DNA of 64,000 nt, taken from NCBI GenBank assembly GCA_900766135.1, contig CAAFUF010000004.1:124001-188000 (forward strand), given 5' to 3'. This stretch comes from Paenibacillaceae bacterium (GTDB taxonomy: Bacteria > Bacillota > Bacilli > Paenibacillales > Paenibacillaceae). This document shows, in pieces, positions 26,901 through 34,886 of this stretch (its first letter is position 1; every line of letters starts with the position of its first letter). The notes under the pieces were generated by a model. The model did not search any database and was not told where the DNA came from. It saw nothing but the letters and a program-made list of their open reading frames with translations. The position numbers and the translations under genes were made by a program.

Positions 26901-27117
26901 ATCCTTCCGGAATCTCCAGCTGGGTGCGGAAGAAATACGTCGTGCCCTGCGTACTTGGGAACCGTTCGAAGGTTTGCCCCTCCGAATAACCTGTTTCCTT
27001 CGTATAACTCCCGGGAACCTGGTAAACGGAAGAAGTTATCTCCCACCCGCGCAGCTGGAGTTGATCCAGCCACTGGGCTTCCGATAGTTCCCGAATAAAA
27101 CGTTTGATGCGTTCCAT
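23998..27117 (-). CDS. GH38 alpha-mannosidase (long type)
   Basis: A 1039-aa enzyme. About 230 residues of an N-terminal beta-sandwich-like domain precede the GH38 catalytic domain, as in long bacterial/eukaryotic Man2C1-type enzymes. GQSHIDIAWLW gives metal ligands His240 and Asp242, and EWLPDTFGY gives the nucleophile Asp352. The C-terminal beta domains end in an FAPYEIKTLKLK strand. The ATG follows GGGAGGG, which overlaps the end of the GH3 gene 5 nt away, so the two are translationally close. No secretion signal is present. Confidence 0.93.
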   Translation of the reverse strand: MERIKRFIRELSEAQWLDQLQLRGWEITSSVYQVPGSYTKETGYSEGQTFERFPSTQGTTYFFRTQLEIPEGWRGGPVGLIFASGGEGLLRINGKSAQGLDRNHTFVTLPQEQGQSPLSLEIELYDPIPEPVDPLNQQAVIQPPITRIDSRLVLVNRPVQSLMYTATIVRDSAVLLPEQDFRRTRLIEALYAAMDGFVALDAEAIREGGAITELEQRLAKRVKAIGGNAEGLIQMVGQSHIDIAWLWPARETVRKTSRTFSTVDALMREYPEYRYTQSQPLLFAYLKENDPELYERVKARIKEGRWELVGGMWVEPDLNLPSGESLMRQMLYGQRFYQEEFGLTSEIEWLPDTFGYCASLPQILKHGGIRYFMTTKLGWNDTNVFPYDLFHWVGIDGTPMLSYLNHGVNENTLPKDVHEHWQSYRQKAAHPEQMLLYGHGDGGGGVTREMLEYINRAELMVGQPASEYSTAAEFFAGIEAAQPKLPAWHGDLYLELHRGTYTTHGRNKRSNRKAEILYREAELWNALAAPSLPKDQQREAQSTLQAGWKLILLNQFHDIIPGSAITEAYETSTKEYGEIFDKGNAGLRQGLTALAERVTTAGEGTPYIVFNSLGWTRDGVVALPDQAYRSGAAAYDERGTRLELDVRPGLGGEAAAWVRVPEVPAFGYKTIWLRPETAGVAGTAAESLAGAKAFQGEWETEFYRLKFNDRGEIVSLWDKDANREIVKTGESANRFHFYHDRPTLWDAWDIDPRYEQQLAGEAVLLESGLVASGRVQDVLRFRWSIGQSEITQDVILYHHDKRIDFQTKVNWSEAHKLLKVGFPIDVVTDKATYEIPFGALERPTHRNTSWEQAQFEVCGHRFADVSERGYGVSLLNDCKYGYDIQGSTIRLSLLRAPKWPDVTADLGEHEFTYSLYPHQGDWQTAHTVRAAAGLNHAPVVLAAEAHEGSLPSTGTLLGFTGEHVVLDTVKPAEDGDGVILRLYESAGGRERVALNWSEPVSGAFLSDALERELEPTVMADGGRIELDFAPYEIKTLKLK

Positions 27118-27122
27118 GTATA

Positions 27123-29429
27123 TTAACCCTCCCGCACAAAGAGATTGGCGCTCAGCGTATCATTTACGTTTTTGCCGACATGTACCTGGAACTCTCCCGG
27201 CTCTACCACCGGCTCATAATTCCGACCGATGTATTGCAGCTGCTCCGGACCGACCTGGAACTCCACCGTCTGCGTCTCGCCCGGCTGCAGGAATACCTTG
27301 CGGAAGCCCTTCAGCTCTTTCGCCGGCCGGGTAACCGCACTCGCGACGTCGGTAATGTACAGCTGGACCACTTCCGCACCGGCCCGGCCGCCGACGTTCG
27401 TTACGTCGACCGTCACTTTCGTCGTCCCGTTTGCATCCATGACATCGGACTCCAGCGTTAAATTGCCATAGGTGAACTCCGAGTAGCTAAGCCCGAATCC
27501 AAACGGATACCGCGGTTGCGAATCGTCTTCCAAGTATCGTTTGCCCCGCGAACGTTTGCCGTGGTAGTACACCGGAAGCTGCCCGACATGCTTCGGAACG
27601 GAAATCGTCAGTCGGCCGGACGGATTCACGTCGCCGAACAGGATATCGGCGATGGCATGCCCGCCCTCTTGGCCCGGATACCAGGCTTCCAGAATCGCAT
27701 CGGCGTGCTCGTCGATCCACGGCTCGGCAATCGGGCGTCCGTTGATATAAACCACTACCAGCGGTTTACCCAATTTATGAATTTCTTGAATCAGCGCCAG
27801 CTGTACGCCGGACAAGCTGAGGTTCATGCGGTCAATGCCTTCGCCGCAGTCCATGTCACTCTGCGCGTTGCCGGTCACTTTGGAAGCGCCGGTTCGGAGG
27901 TCGATCGTGCCCTCGCCGAAATCCCGCGCACTGGAGCCGCCAACGACCATGACCACCGTATCCGCCTGCTCCGCGCAGGACAAAGCCACGTCAAATCCTT
28001 CCCGGGAGTCGCCATTGATCCGGCAGCCCGGGGCATACAGGACCCGCTCCGGCGTTCCGGCCAGCTTGCCGCGAATCCCGCCCAGCACGGTCGTTACCTT
28101 GGAGCGCGGCTGCGGCGAGGTGTAATCGCCCAGCTGGTTGTAGCCCACATCGGCGTTCGGCCCGATGACGGCGATTTTGCCGGCGTTTGCAGACAGCGGC
28201 AGCACGCCGCCTTCGTTCTTCAGCAGCACGATGCCTTCGCTGGCCAACTGTCGGGCCAGCTTCACATGTTCCGTGCTGCCGATCACCCGCCCGGCCCGCT
28301 CCGGGTCGGCGTACGGCTGTTCGAACAGCCCCAGGCGGAATTTCAGCGTCAATACGCGGTGCACCGCGCGATCGAGTACTTCCTCCTCCAGCTGACCCGA
28401 CCGTACCGCCTCCACCAAGTGCTTGCCGAACATCACGCCGGACATCTCCATATCGATGCCCGCGCGGATCGCTTGGATCGCCGCATCCCGTCCATCCTGC
28501 GCCACGTCGTGGCCGGAAGCGAGCATGTCGATCGCGCCGCAGTCGGTGATGACCATGCCGTCAAACCCCCACTCGCCGCGAAGGACGCCGTCCAACAATT
28601 CTTCGTTGGTCGTGCAAGGAACGCCGTCGATCTCGTTGTAGGCCGGCATGATCGAAGCCGCGCCGGCTTCCACCGCCTTGCGGAACGGCAGCAGGTCGAC
28701 TTCCAGCAGCTCGCGCCGTCCCATATGGACAGGGCCGGCGTTGCGGCCGCCCTCGGAGCTGCCGTAACCGACGAAGTGCTTCAGCGTGGCCGCCACGCTG
28801 TCCTCTCCATCTAAACGTTCCCCTTGCAAGCCTTCGACCGAAGCCACAGCCATTTCGCCGATCAAATAGGCGTCTTCGCCGAAGCATTCTTCGGTCCGGC
28901 CCCAGCGGGGATCGCGCACGACGTCGAGGACCGGGGAATAGGTGACCGCGCCGCCTTGGGCGCGCGTTTCCCGGGCCACCGCCCGGCACATCTCGCGATA
29001 CAGCTCCACGTTCCAGGTGCTGCCGAGCGACAACGGCACCGGAAAGACCGTGGCGCCGATCGCCATATGGCCGTGCGAGCACTCTTCCCCGATCAGGATC
29101 GGGATGCCGAGGCGCGAGTTCTCGATGGCGTAACGTTGGATCGCGTTAACCGCCTCGGCGCCTTCGCGCGGCGACAAGCCGGTGTCCAGCGTCACACCCG
29201 TCCACGGATCGGCGCGCAGCACGCCGTAAAGCGAGCCGACCCCGCCGCCCTGCACCTGCTCTTTAAACGCATCGGTCAGCTTGATTGCGCCATTTTTATG
29301 CTCATAGGTCTGCCAACCGAAAGGCTGGACCAGCTGGCCGGCCTTTTCTTCCAATGTCATCAGTCCGAGCAAATGCTCCACTCGTTCCGGGACGGGTTTC
29401 GAACTGTCTTTGTATAGCAACGTCTCCAC
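27123..29429 (-). CDS. GH3 beta-glycosidase
   Basis: A 768-aa three-domain GH3 enzyme: TIM barrel (about 15-340), alpha/beta sandwich, and a C-terminal fibronectin-III-like domain (VDVTNVGGRAGAEVVQLYI). The nucleophile is Asp296 in MVITDCGAI, and the substrate-binding KH pair is at 217-218. The start is GTG, placed 4 nt after AAAGGAGCGAG; a TTG two codons further is an alternative. No signal peptide. Family activities include beta-glucosidase, beta-xylosidase and beta-mannosidase-like. In this operon it should act on a beta-linked sugar of the imported glycan. Confidence 0.92.
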   Translation of the reverse strand: METLLYKDSSKPVPERVEHLLGLMTLEEKAGQLVQPFGWQTYEHKNGAIKLTDAFKEQVQGGGVGSLYGVLRADPWTGVTLDTGLSPREGAEAVNAIQRYAIENSRLGIPILIGEECSHGHMAIGATVFPVPLSLGSTWNVELYREMCRAVARETRAQGGAVTYSPVLDVVRDPRWGRTEECFGEDAYLIGEMAVASVEGLQGERLDGEDSVAATLKHFVGYGSSEGGRNAGPVHMGRRELLEVDLLPFRKAVEAGAASIMPAYNEIDGVPCTTNEELLDGVLRGEWGFDGMVITDCGAIDMLASGHDVAQDGRDAAIQAIRAGIDMEMSGVMFGKHLVEAVRSGQLEEEVLDRAVHRVLTLKFRLGLFEQPYADPERAGRVIGSTEHVKLARQLASEGIVLLKNEGGVLPLSANAGKIAVIGPNADVGYNQLGDYTSPQPRSKVTTVLGGIRGKLAGTPERVLYAPGCRINGDSREGFDVALSCAEQADTVVMVVGGSSARDFGEGTIDLRTGASKVTGNAQSDMDCGEGIDRMNLSLSGVQLALIQEIHKLGKPLVVVYINGRPIAEPWIDEHADAILEAWYPGQEGGHAIADILFGDVNPSGRLTISVPKHVGQLPVYYHGKRSRGKRYLEDDSQPRYPFGFGLSYSEFTYGNLTLESDVMDANGTTKVTVDVTNVGGRAGAEVVQLYITDVASAVTRPAKELKGFRKVFLQPGETQTVEFQVGPEQLQYIGRNYEPVVEPGEFQVHVGKNVNDTLSANLFVREG

Positions 29430-29462
29430 CTCGCTCCTTTAATTAATACTTTCATTCCATAA

Positions 29463-29530
29463 GAGTTCAAAAGGGGTTCAAACAAGAGTTCGAATTAGGT
29501 TTTAATTGGGTTTAATAAAGTTCAAATCGA
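29463..29530. repeat. degenerate GTTCAAA-rich direct repeats
   Basis: AT-rich low-complexity stretch with five GTTCAAA/GTTCGAA/GTTTAAT-like words at roughly 14-nt spacing. It directly precedes the element at 29531-29698, whose end also reads GTTCAAA. Confidence 0.5.
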
Positions 29531-29698
29531 GTTCAAAAAGTTAGGTTTCCAGCACCGAGAAGGTTGGATGAAGCTAGGGACTGAGTAGCGCAGCGTAGCT
29601 GGAGGCTACGTGAGCAACGGAAGGCCCGGCTGAATTCAAGATTCGACGCCGAATAAGCTTCATGAGTTGCCTCGTGATGGGAAGATGACTTTTTGAAC
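29531..29698. mobile_element. 168-bp MITE-like element with 11-bp perfect terminal inverted repeats
   Basis: The left end GTTCAAAAAGT (29531-29541) and right end ACTTTTTGAAC (29688-29698) are exact inverted repeats. The interior is GC-richer and structured, with CGTAGC-TGGAG-GCTACG as an internal hairpin. It has no ORF. It splits the GH3 gene from the permease genes in an otherwise collinear operon. Similar intergenic sequences are, from memory, common in Paenibacillus genomes. No transposase is nearby, so mobility is inferred. Confidence 0.6.
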
Positions 29699-29708
29699 AT
29701 CCTCTATA

Positions 29709-30626
29709 TTATTCTTTGACAGCGCCTACCGTAAGTCCTTGTACAAAATACCGTTGGAAGAACGGATACGCAAAAATAATTGGCAGCGTCGCAAGCACGA
29801 CCATCGCCATCCGCGACGTATCCTGCGGAATCGAAGCCAGGGCCTGCAAGCTCAGCGAGCTGTTTTGCGAGTTCTGCTGAATGAACGCAATGCTCGATTC
29901 GATCCGCATCAGCATCGACTGCAGCGGTACCAGATTCGGATTGTCGATATACAGCAGCGCGTTAAACCAGTCGTTCCAGTAACCCAATGTGCTGAACAGG
30001 CCGATCGTAGCCAGCCCCGGCAGCGACAGCGGCAATACGATGCGCAGGAAAATATAGAAATCGCCGGCACCGTCAATCCGCGCCGATTCAATGATCGCTT
30101 CCGGAACGCTTGTACTATAGAACGTACGTAAGATCATGATATAAAATGCATTCATCGCGAGCGGCAAAATGAGCGCCCACAACGTGTCCTTCAGACCCAT
30201 CAACTGGGAGACAACCATATAAGTCGGGATCATCCCGCCGTTAAAGAGCATCGTGACGATTGCAAATACGGAGAAGAATCTCCGGTAGCGGAAGCTCTTC
30301 CGCGAGATCGCGTAAGCGTAAAGCGAGATCATGACCAAACTGATCAAGGTGCCCACGAGGGTGATCAGAATCGTCACGCCGTAAGAGCGAAGCAGCGAAT
30401 CGCCGCTTTCGAACACAAAGCGGTAAGCTTCCAGACTCCATTTAGCAGGAATCAGCCGATAACCGTCCGTTGCCAGCGTTTTTTCGTCCGTGAAGGAAAT
30501 AATGACGACGAAGATAAAGGGGAACACGCACAAGAACGAGAATATGCCTGCGATCAGGTGCAAAACGGCGTTCCAGCCGCGAGAGACATTATGAAAATCC
30601 TTGCTTTTTCTAGCCAGCTCCGCCAT
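29709..30626 (-). CDS. carbohydrate ABC transporter permease (LplC/AraQ-type)
   Basis: A 305-aa inner-membrane permease with six predicted membrane segments, starting at about 22-42. The binding-protein-dependent EAA loop (PEAIIESARIDGAGDFYIFLRIVLPLSLPGLA) is the site that contacts the ATPase. RBS AAAGGAG precedes the ATG. It is the last importer gene, 24 nt after the partner permease. As in other LplABC-type systems no dedicated ATPase gene is present, so a shared MsmX-like ATPase is expected elsewhere. Confidence 0.92.
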   Translation of the reverse strand: MAELARKSKDFHNVSRGWNAVLHLIAGIFSFLCVFPFIFVVIISFTDEKTLATDGYRLIPAKWSLEAYRFVFESGDSLLRSYGVTILITLVGTLISLVMISLYAYAISRKSFRYRRFFSVFAIVTMLFNGGMIPTYMVVSQLMGLKDTLWALILPLAMNAFYIMILRTFYSTSVPEAIIESARIDGAGDFYIFLRIVLPLSLPGLATIGLFSTLGYWNDWFNALLYIDNPNLVPLQSMLMRIESSIAFIQQNSQNSSLSLQALASIPQDTSRMAMVVLATLPIIFAYPFFQRYFVQGLTVGAVKE

Positions 30627-30650
30627 ACTCTGACACTCCTTTCAGCTGTT

Positions 30651-31580
30651 TTAAAATAGGGCGCTGTCCTTATCGATTTTGCGCACGACGTAGTTGGAAA
30701 CCATGACGAGAATGAAGCCTACCACCGATTGATAAAGGCCAGCCGCCGTACTCATGCCGATTTCCCCGGTTGTTTTCAAACCGCGGTATACGTAAGTGTC
30801 GATGACGTTCGTGACTTGATAGAGCGTGCCCGAATCTCTTGGCACTTGGTAGAACAAGCCGAAGTCGGCGTAGAAGATCCGCCCTACCGCAAGCAGCGTC
30901 ATGATAATGATGATCGGGGAGAGCAAGGGGACCGTGATATTGCGAATTTGCTGCCATTTGGTAGCCCCGTCGATCATCGCCGCCTCGTAAAGCGATTTGT
31001 CGATGCCCATGATTGAAGCCAGGTAAACGACGCTGTTGTAGCCTATCGATTTCCACAGATTGACGAAAATCAAAATATAAGGCCAGTACTTCGGCTCCGA
31101 ATACCAGTTGATCCGTTCCATGCCGAACCATCCCAGAATCTGGTTGATCATCCCGCGGTCCATGCTCAGGAAGCTGAACGCGAAGTAGCCGACGATAACC
31201 CAGGACAGGAAATAGGGCAAGAACATCCCGGTTTGATAAACTTTGGCCATCGTTTTGCCGACCAGTTCGGACAGCAGGATCGCCATCGCGACGGAAAGCA
31301 CGAGTCCGATGAAAATAAAAGCAAGGTTGTATAACAACGTGTTGCGGGTAATGGTAAACGCATCGTTCGTGCTGAACAGGAACTTGAAGTTGTCCCAACC
31401 TACCCATTCGCTCCTCGCGATACTCGCCCAGAAGCCGTCACGGCTGAAGCGGTATTGCTTAAACGCCGTAATCGTACCGACCAAGGGAAGGTACGAGAAA
31501 AAGAAAAACCAGACGGCACCCGGCAACACCATAAATAACATGACTTTATTCTTGACCAGGTTTTTGAAAAATGCAGCCAT
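30651..31580 (-). CDS. sugar ABC transporter permease (LplB-type)
   Basis: A 309-aa inner-membrane permease. Hydrophobic segments begin at about residue 10 (VMLFMVLPGAVWFFFFSYLP), and the EAA loop reads DKSLYEAAMIDGATKWQQ. The ATG at 31580 follows AGGAGGGG; the upstream open frame to 31625 has no better start. It partners the permease encoded 24 nt downstream, forming the heterodimeric channel for the oligosaccharide delivered by the lipoprotein encoded upstream. Confidence 0.92.
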   Translation of the reverse strand: MAAFFKNLVKNKVMLFMVLPGAVWFFFFSYLPLVGTITAFKQYRFSRDGFWASIARSEWVGWDNFKFLFSTNDAFTITRNTLLYNLAFIFIGLVLSVAMAILLSELVGKTMAKVYQTGMFLPYFLSWVIVGYFAFSFLSMDRGMINQILGWFGMERINWYSEPKYWPYILIFVNLWKSIGYNSVVYLASIMGIDKSLYEAAMIDGATKWQQIRNITVPLLSPIIIIMTLLAVGRIFYADFGLFYQVPRDSGTLYQVTNVIDTYVYRGLKTTGEIGMSTAAGLYQSVVGFILVMVSNYVVRKIDKDSALF

Positions 31581-31607
31581 GATGTTCCCCTCCTGTCGAT
31601 AATAATG

Positions 31608-31643
31608 AAAAAGGATCGGGCGCAACTTTCACCCGCCCGATCC
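31608..31643 (-). terminator. intercistronic hairpin between binding-protein and permease genes
   Basis: GGATCGGGCG and CGCCCGATCC make a 10-bp stem followed on the minus strand by TTTTTC. In this position it probably acts as a partial terminator or mRNA stabiliser that favours the binding protein over the permeases. Confidence 0.7.
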
Positions 31644-31662
31644 CCTACTCTTTCTTTAATTA

Positions 31663-33156
31663 TTACTTGTTGTTTTCAGCTCTCCAGGCATCGAGCTGAG
31701 CTTGGGCTTCAGCAATGACCTTGTCAAGGCCGGCCTCTTTGAATTTTTCAATCGCTTTCGGCAAGTATTCAGCCGGATCCACCGTACCGGTCATCAGCGA
31801 GGACCAGAATTGTTCCTTCACGTTTTGTACGGCTGCCATTTCGGTAGCTACTTTCGTGCTGTCGAAGTTGAAGCTCAGGATCGGCGAATTCACGCCTTCT
31901 GCGTTAAACTTCTTGAATTGCTCCCATTTGTCGTCCGGATCGTTCGGGTTCAAGTACAGGAGCATGTTGTTGCCCAAAGAGTACGACGGCATGTCGTAGT
32001 TCTTCGATTCTGCCAGGTTTTCGTAATGCGTGTCGTCAAGCTTCTTGTAGTGAACGCCTTCGATACCGGAGTCAACCATGTTGCGCAGCACCGGATCGGT
32101 GTTCAGCAGGTTCAGGAATTCCATCGCTTTCTCCGGATGCTCGGAGTTCGCGGAGATTGCCATGATCGAACCTTGTACGGAAGTGTTCGTAATGATCGCG
32201 TCACTTGCCGGCGTGGAAACGACAGGGTAACCGTAGCTTGCGGACCACAGGTTATCCGCCAGCGGTTGGGTTTGAGCGCGGTCCATGAACCATTGGCCGG
32301 AAGTCATCAGGTCGCTGGTGGAACCAGTCGTTGCCGCTTCAGGAGCGACATAACCCGCTTGATAGTATTTGTGCATCAAATCCAGAGCAGCTTTCATTTC
32401 CGGCGTTTCCAGGATGTTTACGATTTTATAATCCGTCGTATCCAGTTTTACGGCCATCGGCAGGTTCTGGATGATGTAATCGTAAGGCACATAAGGAACG
32501 TAGTTCTTGTCCATTGCGAAAGGCGTTACGCCCGGTTCGTTTTCCTTGATCGTTTTCAGCATCGGTTCGATGCTATCCAAGGAACGAACGCTTGTGATGT
32601 CCAGGTTGTATTTGTCGGCCAGGTTTTTGTTGAAGCGCCATACTTCTTGTTGAGGCAATTCTTTGTTGGCAGGAATGCCGTAGTTATGGCCGTCAACTTT
32701 GGACCCTTCCAGGAAAGCCGGGTCGATGGTATTTTTCAGATCTTGTCCGTATTTTTCGAGCAGATCGTCAAGCTCCATGAACGCGCCTTTTCTGGCGTTT
32801 TGCACGTAGTCGAAACCGCCGGCGGAAGTGAAGATGATGTCCATCGGTTCGCCCGAAGCAACGTTCACTTGCATTTTTTGAGTGTAATCGCCCCAGTCGA
32901 TCATTTTCATCGTGATCGTTGCGTTGATTTTCTCTTTGGTGTACTTGCTGACTTCTTCCATGACACGGTCCACGTCTTTTTGAGGTGTCCCGATCGTGTA
33001 CCAAATCAGGTTGACAGGTTCTTCCGAATTGCCCGCCGCAGAGCCGTTGTTGCTGCTGTCAGCCGCGTTTTTGTTTCCGCCGCATGCGCTCAGAACAAGC
33101 ACCAAGGCCATCAAAGTGGCAAGTACGAAGGAAAAACTTCTTTTGTTTTTACTCAT
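31663..33156 (-). CDS. extracellular sugar-binding lipoprotein (LplA-type)
   Basis: A 497-aa solute-binding lipoprotein. A basic N-terminus and hydrophobic stretch end in lipobox LSAC with Cys25 as the lipidation site, followed by a Ser/Asn-rich linker and a family-1-type binding domain. The C-terminal FWSSLMTGTVDP...LPKAIEKFKEAGLDK segment is typical of LplA/DUF3502-type proteins. RBS AAAGGGAGG precedes the ATG. It is the first gene of the importer operon, directly downstream of the two-component system, and by context binds a mannose-containing glycan. Confidence 0.93.
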   Translation of the reverse strand: MSKNKRSFSFVLATLMALVLVLSACGGNKNAADSSNNGSAAGNSEEPVNLIWYTIGTPQKDVDRVMEEVSKYTKEKINATITMKMIDWGDYTQKMQVNVASGEPMDIIFTSAGGFDYVQNARKGAFMELDDLLEKYGQDLKNTIDPAFLEGSKVDGHNYGIPANKELPQQEVWRFNKNLADKYNLDITSVRSLDSIEPMLKTIKENEPGVTPFAMDKNYVPYVPYDYIIQNLPMAVKLDTTDYKIVNILETPEMKAALDLMHKYYQAGYVAPEAATTGSTSDLMTSGQWFMDRAQTQPLADNLWSASYGYPVVSTPASDAIITNTSVQGSIMAISANSEHPEKAMEFLNLLNTDPVLRNMVDSGIEGVHYKKLDDTHYENLAESKNYDMPSYSLGNNMLLYLNPNDPDDKWEQFKKFNAEGVNSPILSFNFDSTKVATEMAAVQNVKEQFWSSLMTGTVDPAEYLPKAIEKFKEAGLDKVIAEAQAQLDAWRAENNK

Positions 33157-33183
33157 GCTGATCCTCCCTTTTGAAGCTCTTTT

Positions 33184-33226
33184 GTTTGTTTAACTAACTT
33201 AACCTTACCGGATGAAAGCCGTTACA
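33184..33226 (-). promoter_or_regulatory. candidate catabolite (cre) site and imperfect palindrome upstream of the importer
   Basis: TGAAAGCCGTTACA (33213-33226) matches the CcpA cre consensus TGWAANCGNTNWCA at 13 of 14 positions. GTTTGTTTAACTAAC (33184-33198) is an imperfect palindrome nearer the start codon. Together they suggest carbon catabolite repression plus another control of the glycan operon. Confidence 0.45.
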
Positions 33227-33353
33227 AAAAGAAGATAAACTTAAAAAATCGAGGTACAAATTAAAGAAAAGGACAATACCCCGGATGCAAGGAAAACCTC
33301 CCTCTCCGGCAGGCAAAAATATCCTTGATCCAGGGTACCCATCCCCTTCAAAT

Positions 33354-34886
33354 CTAATTCAGCGCCTTAAAGTCGGTGGGGGAAATCCCCACGTATTTCC
33401 GGAACTGCTTATAGAAGTATCCGATTTCCCAATATCCCACGTTCCGGGCGATTTCGTGCACCTTGAGATTGGTGTTCTTGAGCTGCTGCTTCGCCTTTTC
33501 GATTCGATACTTGTTAATGTATTCGGCAAAGGACACGCCCGTCTCCTTATGAAACAGCTGTCCTAGATAAACCGGGTGAATATGGTATTGCGCTCCCAGC
33601 GTTTTCAGCGACAGCTCGTCGGCGTAATGCGTATCGATGTAAGTCAACACTTGATGCACAACCGGATTCTTGGCATCCTGCAGCAACGAGTGGACCGTTT
33701 CCTCTGCCAGGCCTTCAAGGACCTCGATCAATCCCCCGAACGATTCGCAGTGTTGGACACGCTCTAGCGCCTTCTTGAACAAGTCCGTTTCTTCCGTATA
33801 TTTAATATGCTGAAGCTCCATTTTAAAGCGGACAACGAGCTCCAGTGCGGCATTCTGCAAGTCCTCGGGGCGGATGCCCTCCATCTGCTTCATCTGCTCG
33901 AAATCTCGGCAAATCCGCTCCTTCAAGCCCTCCCGATCCTTGGCCAAAATCAACTTGGCATACTCGTCCCATGCCAGCGGATAACCGTTCTCCATCATGC
34001 GGCTGTCGTGGCGGTCGCCCTCCAGATGCTTGTATTCTATCGTCCGCCGATCCGGATAAATCAAGTAGTATTCAAGCGCGCGTTTAGCCTCCTTATAACT
34101 GAGGGAAGCTTCCTCGGGAAGCTGGCCCACGCTGCCCACGCCGATCTGGATCGGCCGGTTCATGACGGACAGCTCCAACGCCAGATTCTCCATCAGCTCG
34201 GCAAATGTCCTTTTTCCCTCCGCCCATCGAGGCAGGGAGCCAATGATCACGATATCGCCGTCCACATCGCGCAGCATGGCGATTCCCCGCTCCGTCTTCA
34301 GATAACGTTCGGCCCGTTCGAACACTTCGGCCGTGTTGCTTTTAGTACGCAGCGCGCCAACTGCAACGTAAGGCCCTTGCATGTTCAGACCCAGCAATTC
34401 GGCCCGCTCCTCGAATTCGGCGGAGGCAATTTGCCCGTTCAGCCAGCGGTATAGGGTGTTATCCTTCAGGATTTGCACATCGTAGGCGTCATACAATCCG
34501 TCCGATTGCACGCTGTCCAACTTCTGCACCGTGTTGCGGAGCGTCGACTCCAACTCTTCGATGTTGATCGGCTTGAGCAAATAGTTTTCGATGCCCAGCT
34601 TCATGCCCTCTTTAAGATAGTCGAATTCGTTGAATCCGCTCAAAATAATGACTTTCAATTCCTTGTGAAGCTTTCGCGCCTCGGAAATGAGCGTTAACCC
34701 GTCCATGACCGGCATGGAGATGTCCGTAATCAATACATCGACCGGCGTCGAACCCAGGGCGTCCAGCGCCTGCTGTCCGTTCCCCGCATGGCCGACGATT
34801 TCCAGGCCAAATTGAGGCCAGTCGACGATATCGTATAAGCCCTCGATGATAAACGGTTCGTCATCGACGATAAACACCTTATACAT
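33354..34886 (-). CDS. YesN-type response regulator with AraC DNA-binding domain
   Basis: A 510-aa response regulator. The receiver domain (1-120) has acidic residues at 8-9 and phospho-acceptor Asp55 in VLITDISMPVMDG. A middle region follows, and the last 100 residues are the AraC double HTH. The ATG at 34886 follows GGAGG, and its first codons overlap the end of the sensor kinase gene (8 nt), indicating coupling. It is expected to activate the adjacent importer/glycosidase operon when the kinase senses its glycan. Confidence 0.92.
   Translation of the reverse strand: MYKVFIVDDEPFIIEGLYDIVDWPQFGLEIVGHAGNGQQALDALGSTPVDVLITDISMPVMDGLTLISEARKLHKELKVIILSGFNEFDYLKEGMKLGIENYLLKPINIEELESTLRNTVQKLDSVQSDGLYDAYDVQILKDNTLYRWLNGQIASAEFEERAELLGLNMQGPYVAVGALRTKSNTAEVFERAERYLKTERGIAMLRDVDGDIVIIGSLPRWAEGKRTFAELMENLALELSVMNRPIQIGVGSVGQLPEEASLSYKEAKRALEYYLIYPDRRTIEYKHLEGDRHDSRMMENGYPLAWDEYAKLILAKDREGLKERICRDFEQMKQMEGIRPEDLQNAALELVVRFKMELQHIKYTEETDLFKKALERVQHCESFGGLIEVLEGLAEETVHSLLQDAKNPVVHQVLTYIDTHYADELSLKTLGAQYHIHPVYLGQLFHKETGVSFAEYINKYRIEKAKQQLKNTNLKVHEIARNVGYWEIGYFYKQFRKYVGISPTDFKALN

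Noticed and set aside
29531..29698. Insertion sequence with lost transposase
   Set aside because: Only 168 bp with no remnant of a transposase reading frame; described as MITE-like instead.
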